From: Bathynomus jamesi | Lineage: Eukaryota; Arthropoda; Malacostraca; Isopoda; Cirolanidae | Length of the DNA: 64,000 bases | Assembly (NCBI GenBank): GCA_023014485.1 | Contig: JAJOZX010000921.1 | Coordinates: forward strand, 587,001 to 651,000 | Reading direction: 5' to 3' | In this document: piece after piece, positions 44,716 to 55,792 of the stretch | Position numbering within the stretch: the first letter of the stretch is position 1 | Layout of the letters: each line of letters opens with the position of its first letter | Made by a program: the position numbers and the translations under genes | The notes under the pieces: model-generated | Database searches by the model: none | Told to the model about the DNA's origin: nothing | Seen by the model: only the letters and a program-made list of their open reading frames with translations

Positions 44716-45078
44716 GTCTAGAACTCTAGAGCTTGCGTTAATTAGGAGTCATTATCGTACAAAGACCAGCAACCGAGCAACGGCTCATATCGTTGCTACT
44801 ATGGCAAAAAGTTTACGATATGATGTGGTATTATAGAGTCACTATCAATCAATAAAGATTCTATTCACACTAAAAAGATGGAAATTAGAAAAGAAACTTC
44901 AGCCAATATCATTGAACACTTTGCTCCAGAAACCCCCCTAGTAGTTCACTGGGATGGGAAAATGCTACCTGAACCAGATATCACAGGAAAAAAAGTCTGT
45001 TGGTCGTTTGCCTGTGGTAGTGACTGGTAAAGATATTAACAAGCTTCTTGCAGTTCCTAAACTTACCTCCGAAAGTGG
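44716..45078 (+). pseudogene. W-family copy B, middle piece
   Basis: RTLELALIRSHYRTKTSNRA and HIVATMAKSLRYDVVL, a TAG, then a shifted frame KKMEIRKETSANIIEHFAPE, LVVHWDGKMLPEPDITGK and LPVVVTGKDINKLLAVPKL. HWDGK is the first acidic motif (HWDSK in copy A). It is cut at 45078 after LTSESG by an inverted-repeat element. Confidence 0.8.
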
Positions 45079-45570
45079 GCGCACCTAAAGCAAAAGCACC
45101 CCATGTGTAATTTATTTATTTATGGTCAGATTTTTTATGAAATTTTCAATACACTATAGAGGTTTTCTGTCATTATGCAGAAAATGACGGCCTGAAGTTG
45201 AATTAAAAAATACATTTTTCTAGTGTATTTTGGTGTGCTCTGTTCAAATATAACCTTCATTTCCTGTGCAAATGAACAGAAATACGCGTTTAGGCCATGC
45301 AATGACAACTGTATTTCTGTTCATTTGGCAAGAAATGAAGGTCATATTCAAACAAAGCACACCAAAATACACTTGAAAAATGTATTTTTGACTACATTTT
45401 ATACATTAAAGCATAACCTAACATGTTCATGTTACGAGATTTCGTAAACGATGCATTACCACAGGAAACGTGCAAAACACCAGAATTAACCAGAAAAATT
45501 TGCTCTCGTCATTTTTGTTTAAACTAACAAAAATATCACGACAACCTAACCAATCATCAAGGGTGTACAG

Positions 45571-46150
45571 TAGGGTGGATCGATTTTACATTTTTTTCGA
45601 TTTCCATATTCTAATAGAGACAAAAACTTGCGCATGCATGAGAAAATAGCCTCTGCAAAATCTTAGCTTAATAGGTAATCATCTTCTGCCCCCGGCAGAG
45701 CGATGAAATCATATTTTAGTAGTCAAAAACGTATTTTTAAACCCTAGCCTAGAGTCATAAAATTTTGCGTGTGTGTTATTTCTTGCCTAAGCAACGATAT
45801 AATGCTATGGGAAATATATAAATGCATTATTTAAGACAAAGAGCCGATCTGAAAATATGTATACATATTTTCAGATCGGCTCTTTGTCTTAAATAATGCA
45901 TTTATATATTTCCCATAGCATTTATATCGTTGCTTAGGCATGAAATAACACGCAAAATTTTATGACTCTAGGCTAGGGTTTAAAAATACGTTTTTGACTA
46001 CTAAAATATGATTTTCATCGCTCTGCTGGGGGCAGAAGATGATTACCTATTAAGCTAAGATTTTGCAGAGGCTATTTTCTCATGCATGCGCAAGTTTTTG
46101 TCTCTATTAGAATATGGAAATCGAAAAAAATGTAAAATCGATCCACCCTA
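45571..46150. mobile_element. 580 bp near-perfect palindromic element
   Basis: Starts TAGGGTGGATCGATTTTACA and ends with its complement TGTAAAATCGATCCACCCTA, with a perfect 8 bp duplication GTGTACAG at 45563-45570 and 46151-46158. The two ~290 bp arms pair over their whole length with only a few differences around a centre at 45861/45862 (AATATGTATACATATT). Non-coding. Termini TAGGGTG plus an 8 bp duplication resemble W copy A, so mobilisation by that family is a reasonable inference. Confidence 0.9.
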
Positions 46151-46159
46151 GTGTACAGT

Positions 46160-46258
46160 TGACCTAACTGGGCATTCAATTAACCTAACCAGGCATTCAA
46201 TTAACCTAACCAGGCATTCACTTAACCTAACCAGGCATTCACTTAACCTAACAGGTTA
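46160..46258. repeat. ~21 bp tandem repeat with CCTAACC core
   Basis: Five units of GGCATTCAATTAACCTAACCA (variants CACTTAACC) in a row. The TTAACCTAACC core recalls the TTAGG telomere repeat; a telomeric origin is inference only. Confidence 0.8.
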
Positions 46259-46489
46259 ATATTGGTTATTTCACCTAAATATCTTCTGATCTTTTCATAT
46301 TATCATCTAGGGCACATGATGAATCAAGTTCTCAAAGTCGAAACCACACAAATGGCATGTCATAATTTTATCACAAACACCACCAAACTGAATCCAATTA
46401 GAAAAAAAAAAATAGCCAGAACAGAAACTAACAAACTAAGTCGCAGAGTAACATGACATCATATCACCCCTGACTACAAATACACTAAA

Positions 46490-46530
46490 TATATATATAT
46501 TTATATTATTATTATTATTATTATTATTTT
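46490..46530. repeat. (TA)n/(ATT)n microsatellite
   Basis: ATATATAT passes into eight or so ATT units. Confidence 0.95.
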
Positions 46531-47266
46531 CTTCAATAGTTTGAACAAAAAATGAGTGACAAATTTGAATAAAGTGACTAAAACTACCTCATAAAAAGTT
46601 ATTTTGATTTATAGGACCAGCACATGTCATTTAAAACATATTAACCATGCATTATTTTAATGTACCAAAAATCATATTTCTTTTCATTTGCACAGGAAAT
46701 GAAGGTTATATTTCAACAGAGCACACCAAAATACACTAGAAAATATTTTTGAATTTAACTTCAGGCCATGTCATTTTCTGCATAATGACCAGGTTTTCAA
46801 ATACAGTACTGAAAAATAGGAAAAATATTTGAAAATTTGTAAAAAAAAATTTCCTAAAAAAAAAAAAATGGATATACAGTTGACCTAACTGGGCCTTCAA
46901 TGTTACTCTGATGTCTGCCATTAGTCAACTGTATGCCTGGTTAGGTCAACCATATGACCATTGAAGGCCCAGTTAGGTCAACTGTATGCCCTTGACAATT
47001 GGTTACTGGTTAGGTTAAGTTGTGTTGTGTTATTTTCGTTAAAACTAATAGGCCTTTGATGGTGGACAGAACAACATTGAAGGTCATATTTTTTTTTATT
47101 TTTTTTTTTCCTAGAAAAAATTTGTAAAAAAGTTTCTAAGTTTTTTTCAAAAATGGTGTGTGTTATTTTGATGTCTGCCTTGAAAACCTCTATATTGAAA
47201 ATTTCATAAAAATCTGACTAAATAAAGAAATTATATAGGGGATGCTTTTTGCTTTAGGCGTGCCAC

Positions 47267-48382
47267 TATGTCATTTGATACCATGGCAAGTAATACAGGA
47301 AAGGTGGTGCCTGCATCCTGATTGAACAAATGTTGGACAAAAATCTTCTGCACCTAGCCTGTCATCATCATATCTCTGAGATTATAGTTGGAAACGTATT
47401 TGGCATCCTTTTTGGTCCCTCATCAGGATCCTGATATTGCTTTATTTAAGCAATTACAGCTAGAATGGAGTAACATTGATAACAGTAAGCTTGAACCAGT
47501 GATTGGTAATAAAGAAGTGACCTTAGACATATCTGAATGGAAGGAAATGATTGAATTCTGTAAAACTAACCTGGAAGAACGTCAGTCAAGAGATGATTAC
47601 CGAGAAACCTTAGAATTAACATTGTTGTTTTTGGGAGAAGTACCCCCATGAGGAAGACTGATGCAACCAGGTGCTCTACATTGTGCATGTTGGCTAGCAA
47701 GTGTAATATATTCTATAAAGATTTATCTCCTTTATTCACAGGTTCGTCTAACATCAAGAAAAATATCATCTTTAAGAAGATTCAATTTATTCACTACAAA
47801 AATTTATGTAAAAGCATGGTTCCAATGCCACCAAGCAACTTTAGCTCCTTCAAATGACCTTGAGCTCCTTCAGTATTTAAAAACTTACCCAGACACAGTC
47901 ATCTCCAAATCTGCAGGCAAGGGATTTGGTAATCATTTGTGGTATTTAAGTGAATGTCTGATTGGTCTCTGATGATCGTGTACCTTTAGAAATGAGATTG
48001 ATGGTCACAACTCTAAAAAATGGAGATAAATGCCCTCCAAATTGCTGAAGGAAAAGATGTGTCATCATTTGTCATAGCAAACTCTCGACAACTGTTCTCA
48101 ATTTTAGGGTTGGAAGATGACTTTCTAACTCCTGTAGATCCAGCTCAATGGGAACAGATTCTAGATTATCAAAATGCTTCCAAGATTCTGAAAAGCATGA
48201 AGGTTGTCAATGATACAGCAGAAAGGGGAGTAGCATTGATAAAGGACTTTAACACCTCTGTAATGAGAAATGAAGAATAGACAGGTTTTGCTTCAGGTCA
48301 TTGAGGAACATCGTAAAACATTCCCAGATGCAAGAAAGAAAACATTAGTTGAAGGTTTCCAAAGTTCAACCAGGCGACAATG
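47267..48382 (+). pseudogene. W-family copy B, C-terminal piece
   Basis: Resumes with MSFDTMASNTGK (second acidic motif, cf. VSFDTTASNSG in copy A), LLHLACHHHISEIIVGNV, FGILFGPSS, DIALFKQLQLEWSNIDNSK, RDDYRETLELTLLFLGEV, GNHLWYLSEC, MEINALQIAEGKDVSSFV and VVNDTAERGVALIKDFN (third motif), then VIEEHRKTFPDARKKT and a stop at about 48382. Several frameshifts. Every block has a counterpart in copy A. Confidence 0.82.
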
Positions 48383-48614
48383 AGTTGTTAGCACCAATGA
48401 AACCCCCTCCATTGAGAGGATAATACTCACCCTTATGGGTGAGGGGGACCTGGAGCTGAACTCAAAAAAGACTAAACTAAAATCTTCTAGACTCTTGTGG
48501 CACCTCTAAAACATTTCTGATTTGTATACAAATTGGTATTCTGAGTTTTTTAGGGAATAAGAACAATACTATGGATTCTGAACTTAACTTTTTGAAGATT
48601 ATGTTTATGCAGTC
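48383..48614. other. 3' flank of copy B
   Basis: Contains a CTCACCCTTATGGGTGAGG hairpin at about 48428-48446. No gene recognised. Confidence 0.4.
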
Positions 48615-49023
48615 ACCCTAACCAGTGGCATATCAAGGGAGGGGTGAGAGGGGCAACCGCCCCGAGCGGCACTTCCCAAGGGGCAGCAAATTACTGTCAG
48701 GCGGGTGCAGTATGCAAAATTTTGGGTTTTTATGTTTTAAAATGCAACCCTCCAAAAATTATATCTCATCATTGTCGCACGTTATTTGTGTACAAAATAT
48801 CCATGGTTTTGATGAAAAATCATCATTAAATGCTATATATGCCACCTCAATGCCACTATTTCCACAAATAGTTGCGTTAAATTTTCATATCGGAAAGGTT
48901 GCCAGCCCTATTTTTCAGACTTTCCCTATATTATTTAGGTTAGGCTTTGCATTCTTTGAGCTTTGATGATGTTAATAATTAATGGTTGTTTTATTTTGCA
49001 GATACCCTACTGAATTAGCAAAC

Positions 49024-51507
49024 ATGAGCAAATGACAGAGACTGAGTGGTGCTGCATACAAGAATCTTCGCGAAAAAAAAGAGGAGGAAGGCAAGCGTGC
49101 TGCTAAGTTTTCATCAGTTAATGGGATTCTCAGACACACCTTCAGTGCCTTCTGGGAAGCAAGGAGATCAACCGCAATGTGATATATCTTTAGAGATAGA
49201 TGTTCAAGCGGCAACTTCAAGTGAACCCCCAAATAATCAGGATCAACCCTCATCTACATCACAAAGTCACCCACCCACCCATCACCCACAGAGTCTGTTT
49301 AACATTCTGGCAACTGGCCCGTTCCAATGACGGACAATTTGAGAATCGAACTCATTAAACGTGGACCATCACATTTGAAAAACATGAATGTACCCTTTCC
49401 AGCTGATTCAAACAATAGGTCAATGTCAAAAGTTTGGTATTTCAAACTTTGGAAAATGGCGAAAAAATTGAAAGGTCATGGCTAATCTTCTCACCTTCAA
49501 AATGTAGCTTGCATTGCTTTTGCTGTCATCTCTTCAACATCTCCAGTGCATTTGGAAAAGAAGAAGGATTTTTTGCCTGGAGGAAACTGAATCCAAGAGT
49601 ACCTGAACATGAAAACAGTCCATATCATACCCGATGCTTTGAACAATGGAAAGAGTTGTCTATGCGCCTTCAGTTGAATGCTACAATAGATAATGCACAT
49701 CAGTTGCAAATAAAACATGCTACTGCTAAGTGGAAAGAAATACTGAGATGAATTTATGACTGCATCATGTTCTTGGCAAAACAAGATCTTGCATTCCGAG
49801 GGCACCGAGTGAACTTAAATGAAGAAGCTGGGCTAGCTGGCAATTCTGGAAACTTTTTGGAGTTAATAAAACTAATGGGCAAATATGACCCAGTAATTAG
49901 GGAACATCTTACAAAAATACGAATGACTGACAAGATATCTACTACGTATTTGTCACCTAACATTCAAAATGAGTTCATCACACTAATCGGCTGTAATGTT
50001 CGAAAATGTATAATTGATAATGTGTCTAGTGCAAAGTACTTTGCAATAATTTTTGATAGTACACCAGATATATCGCATATTGATCAGGTGTCTCAGGTAA
50101 TTCGCTGTGTGTCGATTAAAGATGGTAATGTAGAGGTGAAGGAATCCTTCGTTGATTTTATTAAATTAGAGGGGAAGACTGCTGAGGCAGTTACTGATCT
50201 CATTGTCACTAAGCTCCGTGAGGATGGGCTGGATATGGTCAAGGGTATGACAATGCTGCTACGATGGCAGGTATTCATCTTGGAGTTCAACGCAGAATTC
50301 TTGATGTTAGCAAACACGCTGTTTTCATTCCTTGCAATAACCACTCGCTGAACTTGGCTGGAGTTCATGCCGCGGGACTGAGTCCTAATGCTGTAACTTT
50401 CTTTGGAACAATTGAACGAATTTTCATCTACTTTTCTTCCTCTACTCATCGTTGGGATGTCTTAACAAAACATTCCAAAATCACTGTCAAGCGAGTCTCT
50501 GATACGCGGTGGAGTGCTAAGTATGATGCTGTTTCTAGTCTTAAGAAGAACTTGACTCATGTTGTTAGTACCTTGGAAGAACTGAGTGAAGGGGTCTCCG
50601 AAAATCTGGACACAAAGGGCAATGCTGAAGCTCTGTTGACCTCCATCATGTCATACATATTCATTGTGTACTTATTTTTCTGGGATCCAGTGCTGAAAGA
50701 AATCAATGATGCTCAGCTATATTTTCAAAGAAAGGGACAAGTTTGCTTTGGACCAGTGTGCATTAAAAATGAACTCTTTATCCGTGTTTTTAACTAATGA
50801 ATGAGAGGCAGTAATATCAAATGCTGCAGATGCCACCGAAGAGTTCTGTAATGAAATGGATATCAGTATAGACCGCAGAGTCAGGAGACGGAGAAGAATG
50901 CCTGGAGAGCAAGCTTGTGATGCTGGATTGACCGTGCAAGAGGATGTACGCAGAGAATTTTTTGAAATCATGGCTCGTTTATTAACAGAAATTGAAAAAC
51001 ACAGTTTGTCTTAAAAACATGAATGATCGCTTTGAATTTCTGTCTCCTTCGTACCTTTTGAATCAGTCCAAAGATGAAGAAATTAATACCAAGGTCAATA
51101 ATTTTTCTTCCATCTACAATGACATTAATCCAGGAAGTCTACTGGAAGAAATAAAGCATTTGCACAGACAATTGCTCAGTTTCGAAAGCATAAGCGTCGA
51201 CAATGATCCAAAGAACTGGGATATGTTAAAACTACTTCAGTGGATCGTTAAATGGGACCTAGTGGAATCTTTGCCTCATATAACAATTGCCCTCCGGATC
51301 TGTCCAACTACATGCATGTCCGTGGCAAGTTGCGAACGAAGTTTCTCGAAACTGAAACTTATAAAAACTTACCTCAGGTCAACTATAAGTCAATCTAGAC
51401 TGAACAATTTGGCGATTATTTCAATTGAACGCGAAGTTGCAGAGACAATGGACATAGAAAAAATCATTCATGAATTTTTTGTTATGAAAGTCCGAAAATT
51501 TAACTAG
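49024..51507 (+). pseudogene. ZMYM1-like hAT transposase
   Basis: ATG 49024 reads MSK, then TGA, then QRLSGAAYKNLREKKEEEG: the usual start of this family with a premature stop at 49033. Further blocks: LFNILATGPFQ, the TTF-type finger region (SLHCFCCHLFN, FAWRKLNPRVPEHENSPYH, CFEQWKEL), then from 49767 FLAKQDLAFRGHRVNLNEEA, YFAIIFDSTPDISHIDQVS (first catalytic Asp), a shift, FIPCNNHSLNLAGVHAAGL, RVSDTRWSAKYDAVSSLK and from 50992 LESLPHITIALRICP-like and CERSFSKLKLIKTYLRSTIS dimerisation motif. Stop TAG at 51505. About five disruptions. Close to the relic at 31.8 kb. Confidence 0.9.
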
Positions 51508-51681
51508 GCATTATACAATTATACAGTTATTGTTAAAATTATGTAGTGTATTATGTACACTGTACGGTACATTATGTAGTATTGTTAAAATTGAAGTTGC
51601 TTTATTTAAGTTTTTCCAATAAAAGTTTTGTTTAGAAGTGTATTTTTGTAAAGAAATTGTTTTTAAAATTGAAAATTGTTG

Positions 51682-51701
51682 CGGGGGGGGGGGGGGGGGG
51701 G
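51682..51701. repeat. poly-G run
   Basis: About 19 consecutive G just inside the right hAT terminus. Could be slippage-prone in sequencing. Confidence 0.9.
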
Positions 51702-51719
51702 TATGCTTCTGACCCTACC

Positions 51720-51830
51720 CTAATGTAGAACCTTGTCAAATGTCTTGCTAAAATCCAAATAATATCTACTTCATTTCCATTATCTACCTGATCAGTTACA
51801 TTTGATACCATGATACTTCATTCCATTTGA
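51720..51830 (-). pseudogene. short LINE RT fragment
   Basis: The minus strand reads YYLDFSKTFDKVLH, as in the LINE at 11.5 kb (YLDFSKTFDKV). About 90 bp recognisable. Confidence 0.6.
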
Positions 51831-52606
51831 AGTTGAACTTTTGAATTTGTAATTTTGAATTTTGAACTCCAGGGTATTGGTGTGTGTATCTTCAATCTGC
51901 CCACTCTTCTAGATGGTGCTGGACATGATCCACAAGAAAAGTATGAATAAAATAAATTCAGTCCTTTTACAATTTACAACAACATAAATAATTGTGGACT
52001 ATTTATTTTATTTAATTTGGCCCTTAAGCTTTAAGCTTTACTTGAAGAAGAGCTGTTCTGTTTTGTGTCTGGTGCAGAAGCTGCAGATGAAGTTGCAAAT
52101 GTCTAATATCCTGAAGGCTGAAGTAGTTGGAAAAGAACTGTTTGAAACCTTCAGAAGAGCCTAAGTTGACAAATCTATGAAAGTTCATGCACCTCTTCCG
52201 TAGCAGTTCTCCATTCATGCTGTGAGGGGGTCATTGACCCATTTATCTTTTTTGTAAATATTGTATATATACAAATTTCAATTGAATTTAGAAAACCATA
52301 TTTTTTATTTATATTTTATTCACAATTTGTTTTTCATTAAATTGCATAATAAAGAGGAAATTAGAAATGAATCAACATAGAATAATGAATGAATATTTAA
52401 GAATAAGAAAAAATTTGTGAAAATTATTGTATGACACATGTTTTAGAGTCAATACACAGATGATCAATATAATAGAACTGAGAAATGACCAACTGATAGA
52501 ATACATGTATGAACACATGAACATACAAAGTAGATGACAGGAAAAATAAAAAGTTTATTTGGCTCTTGGATTCTATTCCCTTTGTGATCCGGTGATTTAT
52601 CTACTT
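51831..52606. other. unassigned stretch
   Basis: AT-rich; nothing recognised. A 64-codon minus frame at 52024-52218 has no family resemblance. Confidence 0.4.
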
Positions 52607-52614
52607 GTATTTTG

Positions 52615-53424
52615 CAGGGCTGTGGAGTCAGAGTCGGAAGCAATTTTGGTGGTGCTGGAGTCGGAGTTGGTAAAAATGTACTGACTCCGACCTCAATATA
52701 AATTTTAATAAAATATGTTTTTGTGTGTGATATCACTGGCAGCTATGGTGGTTAAACCACTTAAATAATAAACACAATGTTTCCCATTTCAGACACTAAT
52801 GCCATTAATTCATTTTTTCTTTTCAGATAATATTTTTTATTTTTAATGCTTATTTAATTTCGAGTTCTTTCTAAATTTCATAAGTTTTTAACTTTCAAGT
52901 CTAAAACCCCTTTCACAATGGCAAAGACACTTCCAACAAAGTCTGCAGTTTTTTAATATTTTACAATAACCACAGATGGGAAACATTTTGTGTGTCAGTG
53001 TATGATAGAAGATGATGATGATGAAAAATTATGTGAAGCAAAAATCAGTGGTTTTACTGGCTCTGATAAAAATGCACCAACCAGAGCATCAAATTTGAAA
53101 AGACATTTGCAGTGTTTCCATCCCAAAATTTTAGAAGTCGTCATTGAGAAAGATAGTAATAAAAACCTTCCAACTACTTCAAAGTTAACAAAATATCAGA
53201 AATCTACTGAACGACAAGCACCACTTACAAGATTCTTTACTACAGACAAAGTTACCGTAACAATGACCACAGATGATGATGCTTCACGTGGTGGTGATGA
53301 AATGCCTCTTGTGTAATTATCATCATAGCAGATTTAGAATTAATATACCTTCGGAGTCGGAGTCGGATAGACAAAAAATTGAGGAGTCGGAGTCGGTTTT
53401 TTATGTGCCGACTCCACAGCCCTG
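52615..53424 (+). mobile_element. hAT deletion derivative 1 (keeps the 5' coding end)
   Basis: CAGGGCTGTGGAGTCAGAG to GACTCCACAGCCCTG, with a perfect 8 bp duplication GTATTTTG at 52607-52614 and 53425-53432. Shares its 5' ~200 bp and 3' ~150 bp with derivative 2, but between them keeps only the N-terminal transposase exon. Confidence 0.95.
52990..53316 (+). pseudogene. hAT transposase N-terminal exon (BED finger)
   Basis: Reads FTITTDGKHFVCQCMIEDDD (first Cys pair of the finger), then RASNLKRHLQCFHPKILE (His pair), LTKYQKSTERQAPLTRFFT and TMTTDDDASRGGDEM, where it runs into the shared 3' end. ATG-like start may lie upstream at 52918 (MAKTLPTKSAVF). Deleted after about residue 100. Confidence 0.8.
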
Positions 53425-53444
53425 GTATTTTGTTGGTTTAAAAG

Positions 53445-54304
53445 CAGGGCTGTGGAGTCGGAGTCAGTAAAAATGTACCGACTCCGACCTCAATATAAAT
53501 TTTAATAAAATATGTTTTTGTGTGTGATATCACTGGCAGCTATGGTGGTTAAACCACTTAAATAATAAACACAATGTTTTCCATTTCAGACACTAATGCC
53601 ATTAATTCATTTTTTGCAAAGCGTCGTCACTTAAACGTGCATAGGCAACCTTTTGATGTTAAACTAATGAAATTTAAGCAAGATTTTTTTGATGGCTAAA
53701 AGAAGTGGAAAAATATGATCGCTTATCTAAACTGACAATACAAGAAGTCATCCCCGCATATCCAGAGATTTTAAGAGATACAGCTATGATAGTAACAGCT
53801 ATGCCACCCACTCAGGTCAGTGTGGAGAGACTGTTTTCCGCACTGAAAATAATTAAATCAGATTTAAGGGCTTCAATGAAAGAGGATCTGGCAGAAGCAA
53901 TTCTGTTCCTAAGAACAAGTTATTCGTAAATTTTAGATTTTCACCCTTGGCCTTAGTTTAATAAATTTTGCAGGAATACTTTTATATTTTTGATTGCATT
54001 TAATGAAATTTTATTTTGTCATAGTCTTAAATTTAATTTTTTTTTTGTTTTATGCTCAATGAATTTTGTTTTTTCATAAATAAAAAATAAAAAAGCTATA
54101 ATGGCATCGCTACAACCATTAGACTCAAACTTTGCAGGTTATGGGTTTAAAAAGTAGCCTGATGATTCACGTGGTGGTGATGAAATGCCTCTTGTGTAAT
54201 TATCATCATAGCAGATTTAGAATTAATATACCTTCGGAGTCGGAGAGAGAAAAAATTGAGTCGTCGGAGTCAGTTTTTTATGTGCCAACTCCACCACAGC
54301 CCTG
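53445..54304 (+). mobile_element. hAT deletion derivative 2 (keeps the 3' coding end)
   Basis: CAGGGCTGTGGAGTCGGAG to CTCCACCACAGCCCTG with a perfect 8 bp duplication TTTAAAAG at 53437-53444 and 54305-54312. Only 20 bp (including both duplications) separate it from derivative 1. Confidence 0.95.
53660..53929 (+). pseudogene. hAT transposase C-terminal dimerisation region
   Basis: LSKLTIQEVIPAYPEILRDT, AMPPTQVSVERLFSALKIIK and DLRASMKEDLAEAILFLRTS: the hAT C-terminal motif (SVERLFS...LRASM). Stop TAA at 53927. The rest of the transposase is deleted. Confidence 0.88.
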
Positions 54305-54312
54305 TTTAAAAG

Positions 54313-55245
54313 TACTTTTGAAATTACTTTTTTAAGTTCAACATAACCTCAGAATCTTTGCAATTATTACTCATTTAGGGATTTATTTTTTAAGTTCATA
54401 AATGTTTTAAACTATTTCTGTTTTTCTTTTGGAATTCCATTTTTTGGTATCTATGTTCATTTCAATTGGTTATTTGAATTCTCTAAACTTTTTGGACATG
54501 ATACTTTTAACCCTTCCACTACGGGGGAAGGGTTAAATGTACATTAATGTATGCTTCCTGTATTTGAAGGGTTAAGGATCTGTTAAAACAGAAGTTTGAT
54601 CTATTTAAAAAGTATGGCAGCTGGATTTACTATGTGTAATAGAGATAACTTTCCAGTAACTATCAATTTGATTGGATTATAGTAAAATTTAATACGTAAG
54701 CTTCACAAAGTGCAGACTACAAAGACTTCTTTTCACAAGTTCAGAAGGATGGCTTAAGTTTTAAAACGACTGAAAATTGAGTTTTATAAGTTAATAAGCA
54801 GAAAGCAAAATATATTAAGTATATAAAAAGACACTATAACAATGTGACTCTCCCCTTTTTGGCAAAATTCTTGCTTTCCAAACTGTGGAAGTGTGTCGCA
54901 ATATGAGAAGTTCTCTCATATATTTTAAAGCCAAGTACTTTTGAAAGAAAATTCTTGTTAATTTTTGTCAACATCTTAATTTTAGTTTGTTTTTATATAG
55001 GAAGAGGGGGCGAGGGTGAGTGCCCACAAAAACGTTCCTTCCTCTCCCTATATAAGAAGGAGAGAGCCAAAATCAAGGTATGAGGCCCATGATGCCTTTT
55101 TTTTTTCATAAATTTTGAAAAGATTGTGTAGTGTGTAAAATGCATGTAGGCCTATGTGTAGCGAAGAATAGAGGGAGAAGTGTGTGTTTGAGAGCATGCT
55201 GAACTGCTCACAGGATTAGATGAGCAGGATAAGTTTAAACTTATC
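54313..55245. other. unassigned stretch with piggyBac-like mini-palindromes
   Basis: TTAACCCTTCCACTACGGG and GGGGGAAGGGTTAA at 54509-54536 form a 28 bp imperfect palindrome with TTAA at both ends; a third GAAGGGTTAA lies at 54567-54576. These resemble the ends of the piggyBac at 55.5 kb (TTAACCCTTTC). No gene seen elsewhere in the stretch. Confidence 0.5.
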
Positions 55246-55415
55246 CTATGCAAAGATTTTTCCATAACACTGTCATCACCCTACACATTGGGTGAGAGTT
55301 TCAACTCAAATTACTGAAGCTTATTACAATGTAATATAATGTAATGAGCTTGAATAATTTGAGTTGAAATTCTCTCCCAATTTGTTGGGTGTGAGTGTGT
55401 TATGGAAAAATTCCA
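55246..55415. repeat. foldback repeat, ~80 bp arms
   Basis: ATTTTTCCATAACACTGTCA pairs with GTGTTATGGAAAAATT, and GGGTGAGAGTTTCAACTCAA with TTGAGTTGAAATTCTCTCCC, around TTACAATGTAATATAATGTAA. Possibly a MITE; no target duplication determined. Confidence 0.75.
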
Positions 55416-55506
55416 TGCAATGTCATCACAAAATTTGAGCAGATTATGCGGACTGGGCCTCAGCTACCTATGCTATCTTCCCCTTCCATGAGAATCCAAG
55501 CATTAA

Positions 55507-55640
55507 CCCTTTCAGTGCGTGTGGTAAACTATGTTTACCATAAAAAAGCCAGACTCAGGACGCATGGTAAACTATGTTTACCATTAAAAATCTTCTCTCA
55601 GGACGCATGGTAAACATTGTTTTCCACGTTTAATAAACAG
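55507..55640 (+). repeat. piggyBac subterminal repeats with palindromic core
   Basis: Three copies, about 49 bp apart, of GGTAAACTATGTTTACC-type palindromes; the second and third are preceded by CAGGACGCAT and the first by CAGTGCGTGT. Probable transposase-binding sites (inference). Confidence 0.8.
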
Positions 55641-55792
55641 TCTATGAACCCCCTCGTTCCTATTAGAACAACGTAGTTAGTTCCCTGACTAATATTAGAC
55701 ATCAATAAGGTGGTATTTGGCATCTTTTTTTATTTTCTGACTCTCAGCTCACCAGAGGGGGGAGTGAAATAGACTCCCCCAATCAGTTCAGC

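Larger units (their letters stand above)
45079..47266. mobile_element. inverted-repeat element inserted in copy B, with nested palindrome
   Basis: Ends GGCGCACCTAAAGCAAAAGC and GCTTTTTGCTTTAGGCGTGCC. The arms continue inward (GATTTTTTATGAAATTTTCAA against TTGAAAATTTCATAAAAATC), and a second arm segment pairs 45160-45280 with 46680-46800. A further internal foldback lies at about 45215-45385. The family matches 30657-31247. The interior carries CCTAACC-type dispersed repeats and the 580 bp palindrome. No coding sequence; target duplication not seen. Confidence 0.75.
33766..48382 (+). mobile_element. W-family transposon copy B, split by nested insertions
   Basis: Coding pieces at 33766-33840, 44716-45078 and 47267-48382 read in order as one protein of the same family as copy A. 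The first break holds the SCAND3-like hAT (33841-44708) and the second an inverted-repeat element (45079-47266). The outer ends of copy B are not recognised, so limits are those of the coding part. Copy B is the oldest layer in this stack. Confidence 0.75.
48623..51711 (+). mobile_element. ZMYM1-like hAT transposon
   Basis: Left end CAGTGGCATATCAAGGGAGG; right end GGGTATGCTTCTG (complement CAGAAGCATACCC) after a G run. Flanks ACCCTAAC (48615-48622) and ACCCTACC (51712-51719) agree at 7 of 8 positions, a decayed duplication. A 3.1 kb element with one plus-strand transposase pseudogene. Confidence 0.78.

Noticed and set aside
46160..46258. Interstitial telomere or CRISPR-like array
   Set aside because: Units are 21 bp without variable spacers, so no CRISPR; only a partial TTAGG resemblance, so telomeric origin not claimed.
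53337..53470. A third hAT between the two derivatives
   Set aside because: The sequence is fully accounted for by the end of derivative 1, a 20 bp spacer with both duplications, and the start of derivative 2.
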